Source: Propionibacterium sp. (GTDB taxonomy: Bacteria > Actinomycetota > Actinomycetes > Propionibacteriales > Propionibacteriaceae). Taken from it: a stretch of 7,316 nucleotides of DNA. The notes below the pieces were generated by a model that had not been told where the DNA came from, searched no databases, and was given only the letters and a program-made list of their open reading frames with translations. Position numbers and translations under genes: made by a program. The DNA lies in assembly GCA_012719335.1 (NCBI GenBank), contig JAAYAO010000009.1, forward strand, positions 1 to 7,316. The letters run 5' to 3'. Below are positions 1-5,102 of this stretch, piece after piece; position 1 is the first letter of the stretch; each line of letters opens with the position of its first letter.

Positions 1-127
1 GCAGCGGCAGGTCCATCGGGTCGCCCGGCTCGGGCAGCCGGCCGAGTCGGCCGGGGTGGGCCAGGGCGTCGAGCAGAATCCGGAAGATGCGTTGGGCTTC
101 GTCGGCGGTCAACTCGCGGGGTGGCAC
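1..127 (-). CDS. phnH: PhnH, C-P lyase subunit (5' fragment, 42 codons)
   Basis: Reading the minus strand from a GTG at 127 gives 42 open codons to the window edge. The peptide starts MPPRELTADEAQRIF and continues RILLDALAHPGRLGRLP. The pattern (A/Q)Q-x-x-F-R-x-L-L-x-A-hydrophobic-x-x-P-G near the N terminus is the hallmark opening of PhnH, as in E. coli PhnH (FRRLLKAMSEPG). PhnH is part of the PhnGHIJ carbon-phosphorus lyase core complex, which transfers the phosphonate to ribose-triphosphate and breaks the C-P bond by PhnJ radical chemistry. The start is supported by a strong GAGGAG six bases upstream of the GTG, in the 23-bp gap after the regulator's stop, so it is probably cotranscribed with the three minus-strand genes before it. 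Seen: open frame, ribosome binding site, motif. Inferred: the rest of the C-P lyase genes continue to the left. The short length is the main limit on certainty. Confidence 0.78.
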   Translation of the reverse strand, partial: MPPRELTADEAQRIFRILLDALAHPGRLGRLPEPGDPMDLPL

Positions 128-150
128 GGGCTTCTCCTCGGGGTGGGCGG

Positions 151-870
151 CTACGGGGCGGGACGGAAGTCGTCGTCCAGCTCGCACACGATGCGGATCA
201 CGTCGATGCGGGTCCAGGCGCGGCTGGCCATCAGCGGTCGTCCGGTGCCGCCGTCGCGGGTACAGGAATCGACCACCCAGGTGCGTGAACCGCGCGGCAG
301 CGCCAACCGGTCGTGCACCAGCGGCGGTGGCGGGTCGACGGTGGCCCGGAACCAGGCCCGCACCGGGTCGTGTCCCGACCCGCGCAGCAGTTCCTCGACC
401 GATTCGATCACCGTCAACCCGACCTCGGGGTGCAGGATCACATCGGGGGCGAGCCACTCCTGCAGGAACATGGTCGGCTCGTCATCGACATAGGCCAACC
501 GTTCCAGCCGCACCAGGGGGGTGCCCGGGGCGACGTTCAGGGTGTCGGCCAAGGGTTCGGGGGCGCTGTGGCTGCCGATCGCCACCACGAAGGTGCGCGC
601 GGTACGTCCGGCCTCGGCGATGGTGGCGTGCAGGGACGGCTTGCGCGACCGCGAGATCACATAGTCGAGGCGTTCGTTGACGAAGGTGCCCGCCCCCTGC
701 ACCCGGCGCACCAGGTAGCGGGCCTCCAACTCGCGCAGTGCCGAGCGGGCCAGGGATCGGCTCACCTCGTAGCGGGCCATGATGTCGTGTTCGCTGGGCA
801 CCCGTTCACCGTGCCGCATCGACCGGACCCGTTCCTCCAGCACCGCGACCAGCTCGCGTCCGGAGGTCAT
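151..870 (-). CDS. GntR-family (HutC/UTRA) transcriptional regulator, PhnF-like
   Basis: A 239-residue DNA-binding regulator. The N terminus is a GntR winged helix-turn-helix: VPSEHDIMARYEVSRSLARS at about 24-43, then RELEA and the wing (RRVQGAGTFV, about 55-64). Residues from about 85 to 232 match the UTRA/HutC ligand-binding fold, with the typical phrase P-L-V-R-L-E-R at 118-124 and an E-x-x-L step near 138-140. This is the architecture of PhnF, the repressor of phosphonate genes in several bacteria, and the length is normal. The ATG at 870 overlaps the TGA of the upstream dehydrogenase (ATGA), and the preceding bases hold no clear Shine-Dalgarno, so translational coupling is likely. It lies inside the minus-strand operon, before phnH, which suggests autoregulation and control of the divergent promoter region near 2636-2769. 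The effector is not known from sequence; a phosphonate or phosphate-related ligand is an inference. GntR/UTRA assignment is firm, the PhnF role less so. Confidence 0.88.
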   Translation of the reverse strand: MTSGRELVAVLEERVRSMRHGERVPSEHDIMARYEVSRSLARSALRELEARYLVRRVQGAGTFVNERLDYVISRSRKPSLHATIAEAGRTARTFVVAIGSHSAPEPLADTLNVAPGTPLVRLERLAYVDDEPTMFLQEWLAPDVILHPEVGLTVIESVEELLRGSGHDPVRAWFRATVDPPPPLVHDRLALPRGSRTWVVDSCTRDGGTGRPLMASRAWTRIDVIRIVCELDDDFRPAP

Positions 871-1970
871 CGGGCACCGCTGCTCAGTCGCACACCGGCA
901 CGCAACACCTCGGGCCGCACCGGGCGGGCGAACACCTCGGGCAACTCGGCCAACGGCACCGGATCACCGATCACCAGGTGCCAGGGCCAGTCGGTGTCGG
1001 CCAGGAAGCGCACCGCCTCGTCGAGGTGCGGGGGTTCGTAGTTGTGCACCCCGCGCACGGTGATCAGGCGGCGCACCACCTGTTCGGGGTCGACCTCGAT
1101 GGTGCCGTGCGGTGCCACCGAACCGGCCAATACCAGTACCCCGCCGACGTCGAGGGCGGCCAGGCCGGCGCGCACCGAACTCGGGGCGCCGGAGAGCTCG
1201 AAGACCACATCGGCGAGGGCGCCGTCCGCGGTGGCCGCGGTGCTGGTGGCCCCGAACTGCTCGGCCAGGCCCCGCCGGGTCGGGTCGGGGTCGACCACCA
1301 CGACCTCGGCGGCTCCCCCGGTGGCCGAGACGGCCGCGGCGTACAGGCCCAACATGCCGGCCCCGATGATCAGCACCCGTTGCCCACCGATCGGGGTGAT
1401 GTCGGTGGCGGCCTGCCGGCAGGCCATCACGGTGGCCGCGGCGCACGCGGCGGTGGCGGCCGGCAGATCGTCGACCGAGGCCGGGACGGGGGCGATCGCC
1501 AGCCCGGGTGGCAGCACCACGTGGCTGGCGTATCCGCCCGACAGGGGCCAGCCGGAATCGAGTGCCTCGTGGCCGGTCTTGCGCAGGTTGCGACATTTGG
1601 CGCTCAGCCCGGCCCGGCAACGGTCGCATCGTTGCGGCCCGGCGCAGGCGGCGATCACCGACCAGATCACCCGGTCGCCGACCTGAAGTTCGGTGCCGGT
1701 GACCCCGAGCCGGCCCGGTGGCACCCGCACCAGGCGGCCGACCGCCTCGTGCCCGAGCACCGAGGGGCAGGCGCCGGGGCGTCGTCCCTCGACCGTGTGC
1801 CGATCCGAGCCGCAGACGGTGGCGAAGTCGACCTGCACCACCGCGTCCCCCTCCTCGGGGGTCAGTGGCAGGTCGGTGATGTCGAAGTCGGCGGTTGCCT
1901 CGGGGCCGACGCCGCGCCACACCAGGGCGGTGGCGTGCGTCGGCAGGTCCGCGAGCACGGGGCTGTTCAC
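867..1970 (-). CDS. Zinc-dependent alcohol dehydrogenase, phosphonate-associated (HpnZ-like)
   Basis: A 367-residue medium-chain dehydrogenase. The catalytic-zinc half has C53 in TVCGSD and H74-E75 in VLGHEAVG. A structural-zinc cysteine lobe follows at C109, C115, C118 and C126. The Rossmann half has GAGMLG at 203-208, and D227 closes the second strand (VVVDPD), which favours NAD over NADP. The phrase TVCGSDRHTVEGRRP is typical of the clade labelled 'putative phosphonate catabolism associated alcohol dehydrogenase' (TIGR03366, from memory). It would oxidise or reduce the aldehyde released by the neighbouring phosphonatase-like enzyme, or an alcohol precursor; this is inference from context. 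The GTG start overlaps the hydrolase stop (GTGA) and its end overlaps the regulator start, so the three genes form one transcript. Odd point: the first structural cysteine is three residues further away than the usual C-x2-C-x2-C-x7-C spacing (here C-x5-C-x2-C-x7-C). Confidence 0.9.
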   Translation of the reverse strand: MNSPVLADLPTHATALVWRGVGPEATADFDITDLPLTPEEGDAVVQVDFATVCGSDRHTVEGRRPGACPSVLGHEAVGRLVRVPPGRLGVTGTELQVGDRVIWSVIAACAGPQRCDRCRAGLSAKCRNLRKTGHEALDSGWPLSGGYASHVVLPPGLAIAPVPASVDDLPAATAACAAATVMACRQAATDITPIGGQRVLIIGAGMLGLYAAAVSATGGAAEVVVVDPDPTRRGLAEQFGATSTAATADGALADVVFELSGAPSSVRAGLAALDVGGVLVLAGSVAPHGTIEVDPEQVVRRLITVRGVHNYEPPHLDEAVRFLADTDWPWHLVIGDPVPLAELPEVFARPVRPEVLRAGVRLSSGAR

Positions 1971-2635
1971 CCCTGCAGGATGGCCGGCAGGTCGGCGAAG
2001 GACGCGATCAGGTAGTCGGGCCGTTCGGCCTGCAGGGCGGCGCGGCCCACCTCCCCGGTGAGCACCCCGACGGCCAGCACCCCGGCGTTGCGGGCGGCCC
2101 GCAGGTCGGCGAGGGTGTCCCCGACCGCGGCGACCTTGCGCACGTCGGTCACCCCGACGGCTTCCATCGCGTGGTGGATCAGGTAGGGGGCGGGACGTCC
2201 GGCGGCGACGGTGTCGGCGGGCACCAGTCCGTCCAGATCACGACCCACCCGCCAACCGGCCGCCTCGACGACCAGTTCGGCGATCTCGGTGGCGAAACCG
2301 GTGGTCAGCACCACCTTCACCCCGGAGGCGCGCAGTGCCGCGATCGCGTCCGACACGCCCGGGAACGGGATTGGTGGTTCGTCACGGTAGGCCTCGCGCA
2401 GATTCTGCCGGAACCAGTCGTAGGCCTCGTCGATCAATGCCTCATCGGCGTCGACCCCACCCAGCTTCAGCAGGTTGGTGATCGCGGTGCGCTTCTCGGT
2501 GCCCATCCAGTTGGCGAAGACCTCGTCGCTCACCTCGGCCCCGCGGTCGGTGACCGCCCGGCGCAACACGCGGTACACGTGGCCGCGCTCATCGACGGTG
2601 GTACCGGCCACATCGGAGGCGACAAGTTCGTACAT
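1967..2635 (-). CDS. Phosphonatase-like HAD hydrolase (PhnX-related)
   Basis: A 222-residue HAD-superfamily enzyme. Motif I is D8-V-A-G-T12, where the usual second Asp is Ala, as in phosphonoacetaldehyde hydrolase (PhnX). The cap has M44-G-T-E-K48-R, whose lysine aligns with the PhnX Schiff-base lysine. Motif II is TTGF (111-114), motif III uses R147 in GRP instead of lysine, and motif IV is GDTLAD (172-177). These are the marks of C-P bond hydrolases: the lysine forms an imine with a 2-oxoethylphosphonate, D8 takes the phosphoryl group, and phosphate plus an aldehyde are released. It is shorter than typical PhnX (about 265-275 aa) and fits the 'phosphonatase-like' clade (TIGR03351, from memory), which is found with FAD oxidoreductases and zinc dehydrogenases rather than the transaminase PhnW. 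It is first in the minus-strand operon and its ATG may be leaderless. The substrate (phosphonoacetaldehyde or its 1-hydroxy form) cannot be read from sequence. Confidence 0.93.
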   Translation of the reverse strand: MYELVASDVAGTTVDERGHVYRVLRRAVTDRGAEVSDEVFANWMGTEKRTAITNLLKLGGVDADEALIDEAYDWFRQNLREAYRDEPPIPFPGVSDAIAALRASGVKVVLTTGFATEIAELVVEAAGWRVGRDLDGLVPADTVAAGRPAPYLIHHAMEAVGVTDVRKVAAVGDTLADLRAARNAGVLAVGVLTGEVGRAALQAERPDYLIASFADLPAILQG

Positions 2636-2769
2636 GGCTCGACCCTAGAGGGCGATGGGTGACCGGAAAGCCCTACTGCGGCAACGAACCGGTTACACGA
2701 AGATGAATCCCCGGACAGCCGGTGTCGGCCGCACCCCACCCGAGCCCCGGGCGCGAGACGATCGCGACC
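2636..2769. promoter_or_regulatory. Divergent intergenic control region with short palindromes
   Basis: This 134-bp stretch lies between the starts of the hydrolase operon (minus) and the FAD oxidoreductase (plus). It contains small dyads that could be operators for the GntR regulator: CCCT-AG-AGGG at 2643-2652 (over the predicted minus-strand -10), AACCGGTT at 2687-2694, and GCCG-GTGT-CGGC at 2718-2729. It also has CGCGA-N5-TCGCG just before the FAD gene start. None matches a specific operator that I can state with confidence, and short dyads are common in GC-rich DNA. No clear plus-strand -10 (TANNNT) was found. The control role is inferred from position. Confidence 0.45.
2642..2647 (-). 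promoter_or_regulatory. Predicted -10 element for the hydrolase-dehydrogenase-regulator(-phnH) operon; leaderless start
   Basis: On the minus strand TAGGGT fits the actinobacterial TANNNT -10 pattern. The last T is 7 bases before position 2635, so transcription would begin on the A of the hydrolase ATG. No Shine-Dalgarno precedes that ATG, which agrees with a leaderless mRNA, a common mode in actinobacteria. The -35 region (around 2665-2670, CTTTCC) is poor, so an activator or a weak promoter is possible. Confidence 0.45.
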
Positions 2770-3897
2770 ATGAACGACGCACGCAGTGATCTGGTCATCG
2801 TGGGAGGCGGCATCATCGGCCTGGCCCATGCCTTCGAAGCGGTCCGCCGCGGCCTGCGGGTGCAGGTGATCGAACGTGATCGCCGACCGGTGGGGGCCTC
2901 GGTGCGCAACTTCGGCCACGCCTGCATCACCGCACAGAGCGGCCCGCTGGCCGATCTGGCGATGCGCTCGCGGGTCGGCTGGTTGCGGGCCGCGGTCGAG
3001 GCCGGGTTCTGGGCCCGCGAGGCCGGCTGCCTGGTGGTCGGCCGCAGCGAGGCGGAGATGGCGGTGCTGGAGGCTTTCCGGGGCGATCGCGGCCCCGAGG
3101 ACGTCCAGGTGCTGAGCGCCGAGCAGGTGCGCGACCAGTTGCGGGGAGCATCGACCGAACCCGATGCGCGGATCATCGGCGGCGCCTTCCTGCCGCTGGA
3201 TCTGCGGGTCGACCCACGCACCGCTGCGCCGATGCTGGCCGACTGGCTGGCCGCACACCCGCTGGTCGATCTGCATTGGGGCACCAACGCGCACAGCATC
3301 GATTCGGGTCTGGTGCACACCAACCGCGGCACGGTGCGCGGCCAACACGTGCTGGTGTGTGTCGGCCACGATCTGGATCGGTTGCACCCGGCCGATGCCG
3401 AACGTCACCAGGTCCGCCGATGCACCCTGCAGATGGCGCTGGTCGACCAGCCCGACGGTTACCAGCTCGACGCGGCGGTACTGACCGGCACCTCGATGCT
3501 GCGCTACGAGGCGATGGCGCGCACCGCCCCGGCCGCCGAACTGCGCGCCGAGCTGACCGCGGCCGACCCCGAGCTGATGGACATGGACCCGAACGTGATG
3601 TTCACCCGCCGGCCCGACGGCACGATGATCATCGGTGATTCGCACCACTACGACCCGACCGCCGACCCGTTCCTGGACGAGCGCATCTCCGAACGGCTGT
3701 TGGCCGAGGTGGCCGCCATCACCGGTGCCGACCGGTGGCGGGTGCGGCAGCGCTGGCAGGGGGTGTACGCCCACTCCCCGCTGACCGACCTGTTGGTCAC
3801 CACGCCGGCACCGGGGGTGACCACGGTGACGGTCACCTCCGGCATCGGGATGACCCTGTCCTTCGGCATCGCCGCGCGCACGCTCGACCGCCTCTGA
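2770..3897 (+). CDS. FAD-dependent oxidoreductase (DAO type), phosphonate-associated
   Basis: A 375-residue flavoenzyme of the D-amino-acid-oxidase-like family. The N-terminal dinucleotide fold reads LVIVGGGIIGLAHA with GGGIIG at 12-17, and E35 in VIERD closes the second strand to bind the FAD ribose. SVRNFGH (44-50) is the flavin-contact segment, and the C-terminal SGIGMTLSFGIA (357-368) closes over the flavin. It best fits the clade found beside phosphonatase-like hydrolases (TIGR03364, from memory), proposed to deaminate an aminophosphonate oxidatively; related enzymes acting on N-methylated 2-aminoethylphosphonate have been reported. The likely product, a 2-oxoethylphosphonate, would feed the divergent hydrolase. 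I chose the ATG at 2770 because it starts six codons before the first FAD strand; an in-frame GTG at 2722 would add 16 proline-rich residues with no fold. The ribosome binding site is weak for either start. Family is firm, substrate inferred. Confidence 0.9.
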   Translation: MNDARSDLVIVGGGIIGLAHAFEAVRRGLRVQVIERDRRPVGASVRNFGHACITAQSGPLADLAMRSRVGWLRAAVEAGFWAREAGCLVVGRSEAEMAVLEAFRGDRGPEDVQVLSAEQVRDQLRGASTEPDARIIGGAFLPLDLRVDPRTAAPMLADWLAAHPLVDLHWGTNAHSIDSGLVHTNRGTVRGQHVLVCVGHDLDRLHPADAERHQVRRCTLQMALVDQPDGYQLDAAVLTGTSMLRYEAMARTAPAAELRAELTAADPELMDMDPNVMFTRRPDGTMIIGDSHHYDPTADPFLDERISERLLAEVAAITGADRWRVRQRWQGVYAHSPLTDLLVTTPAPGVTTVTVTSGIGMTLSFGIAARTLDRL

Positions 3898-3921
3898 CTC
3901 CTCGGGGCGGCTCGGTAGAGT
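3894..3921 (+). promoter_or_regulatory. Predicted promoter for the baeRF-like gene
   Basis: CTGACT (3894-3899; four of six match TTGACA) is followed by a 16-base spacer and TAGAGT (3916-3921; four of six match TATAAT and it fits TANNNT). The -35 overlaps the TGA stop of the FAD oxidoreductase. Transcription would start near 3928, giving a leader of roughly 23 bases. This suggests the next gene can be expressed separately from the phosphonate gene before it. Confidence 0.55.
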
Positions 3922-3937
3922 GGACGGTTCACCCCGT

Positions 3938-3945
3938 GAGAGGAG
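3938..3945 (+). promoter_or_regulatory. Strong ribosome binding site for the baeRF-like gene
   Basis: GAGAGGAG ends five bases before the ATG at 3951. It fixes that start, since the open frame extends 72 codons upstream, into the 3' end of the FAD oxidoreductase gene in another frame, without resembling a protein. It is among the best Shine-Dalgarno sequences in the window and implies efficient translation. Confidence 0.75.
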
Positions 3946-3950
3946 CGTCC

Positions 3951-5054
3951 ATGACCGATCCGACCACCGAACGCTTCACCGACATCGTCGATGAAGTCAC
4001 CCCCGACACCCTCAAGAAGCTCGCCGAACTGCAATCCCCGGTGGTGTCGCTGATGATGCCGACCCACCGCGATCGCACCGACACCCGGCACGATTCGCTG
4101 CTGTTGCGCAGCCTGACCGACCGGGCCGCCGAGCAGCTGCGCGAGCAGGGCACCGACGCCGACACCGTCCTGGCCCCGGTGACCCGACTGATCGACGACG
4201 GTGGCTTCTGGCGCCGCCAGGCCGATGGGTTGGCGATCTTCGCCGACGCCGAACAGCATCATGTCTTCCGGGTGCCCCGCACCCTCCCCCAGGTGGCCCG
4301 GGTGGGCGATGCCCCGCTGCTGTGGCCGCTGTTCCGGGTCGCCTCCGGTGATGAGGCCTTCCACGTGTTGGCCTTCAGCCAGAACAGTGTGCGGTTGTTC
4401 GAGGCGAACCGGGATTCGATCCGCGAACTCGAGTTGACCTCGGCGCCCTCGTCGATGGACGAGATGGAGCGCGCCGGCACCAAGGAGCCCGAACTGCAGC
4501 ACCAGGCCGCACCCCGCGGCACCGGTGCCGTGCACGGCCACGGTGGGGCCGACACCGCCGAAGTGGCGCTGTCGAAGTTCGTGGCCGAGGTGGCCGCCGG
4601 GGTGCGCGCCCAACTCGGCGGCGACAACCGGCACCCGCTGGTGCTGGCCGCGGTCGCCGAGCACCTGCCGGCCCTGCAGGCCACCGGGCAGTTGCCGACT
4701 CTGGTCGACGATCCGATCGCCGGTAACCCCGACCATCTGCGGCCCGACGAGTTGTTGCAGGCGGCCTGGCCGGTGGTGCGGGGGCCGATCGACCGGCAGC
4801 GGGCCGAGTTGGCCGAACGCTTCGGCGCGGCCCACGGCACCGGCTCGGCGGTGACCGACCCGGCCGAGTTGCGCCGGGCCGCCGAGGAGGGACGGATCGC
4901 GACCCTGTTGGCCCCGGTGGACGCCACCGCGGTGCAGCAGGCACCCGAGGGCGATCTCGATCTCGCGGTGGTCGCCGCCCTGCGCACCGGCGCGGAGGTT
5001 GCGGTCACCGAGTTGCCCGAGAACGTCGCCCTCGCGGCGCTGTTGCGCTTCTGA
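3951..5054 (+). CDS. Bacterial eRF1-like protein, baeRF family (probably family 3)
   Basis: A 367-residue soluble protein with no signal peptide or membrane segment. Landmarks recall the bacterial archaeo-eukaryotic release-factor homologues (baeRF family 3): VVSLMMPTHRDR near 31-42, an ADGLAIFAD segment at 91-99, FHVLAFSQNSVRLFEANRDS at 137-156 (the most family-like stretch), a flexible His/Gly-rich middle (AVHGHGG, 193-199), and a C-terminal domain around 305-365 with EEGRIATLLAPVD. Length is as expected. The catalytic GGQ tripeptide of true eRF1 is absent, so peptide release is not expected. Family members are predicted to act at the ribosome; a more distant bacterial homologue, Balon, binds hibernating ribosomes. 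The gene has its own promoter and strong ribosome binding site, lies 53 bp after the FAD gene and converges on phnE with a 27-bp gap. No link to phosphonate chemistry is visible, and it may be a bystander or a starvation-response partner. Family call by motif memory only. Confidence 0.72.
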   Translation: MTDPTTERFTDIVDEVTPDTLKKLAELQSPVVSLMMPTHRDRTDTRHDSLLLRSLTDRAAEQLREQGTDADTVLAPVTRLIDDGGFWRRQADGLAIFADAEQHHVFRVPRTLPQVARVGDAPLLWPLFRVASGDEAFHVLAFSQNSVRLFEANRDSIRELELTSAPSSMDEMERAGTKEPELQHQAAPRGTGAVHGHGGADTAEVALSKFVAEVAAGVRAQLGGDNRHPLVLAAVAEHLPALQATGQLPTLVDDPIAGNPDHLRPDELLQAAWPVVRGPIDRQRAELAERFGAAHGTGSAVTDPAELRRAAEEGRIATLLAPVDATAVQQAPEGDLDLAVVAALRTGAEVAVTELPENVALAALLRF

Positions 5055-5071
5055 GTCGCGACGCCCCGGTC

Positions 5072-5102
5072 GTGCGCCGGGCTACTTGACGGCCCGGCGC
5101 AC
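5072..5102. terminator. Bidirectional terminator hairpin at the convergent gene junction
   Basis: A perfect 11-bp inverted repeat: GTGCGCCGGGC at 5072-5082, a 9-base loop, and GCCCGGCGCAC at 5092-5102. It lies 17 bases after the stop of the baeRF-like gene and spans the phnE stop codon and its last few codons, so it could terminate both converging transcripts. No U-tract follows on either strand, which is common for actinobacterial terminators. The repeat is far longer than the other dyads seen here. Confidence 0.65.

Noticed and set aside
978..2015. A 345-codon plus-strand open frame opposite the dehydrogenase
   Set aside because: Shadow frame; the minus-strand protein has complete zinc and NAD motifs.
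2753..2767. CGCGA-N5-TCGCG dyad before the FAD gene as an RNA switch
   Set aside because: Five-base arms are expected by chance in such GC-rich DNA and no conserved riboswitch element is visible.
2722..2769. GTG at 2722 as the start of the FAD oxidoreductase
   Set aside because: It would add 16 residues (MSAAPHPSPGRETIAT) before the conserved N terminus. It has no ribosome site and would put coding sequence into the control region. ATG 2770 fits the family better, though weakly supported by its own ribosome site.
2530..3774. A 414-codon minus-strand open frame opposite the FAD oxidoreductase
   Set aside because: Antisense shadow: low-complexity His/Gln/Gly/Arg composition, no motif, and it overlaps the hydrolase start and the control region.
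3648..4835. A 395-codon minus-strand open frame opposite the baeRF-like gene
   Set aside because: Same antisense composition, no start signal, and it crosses the plus-strand promoter and ribosome site, which are well supported.
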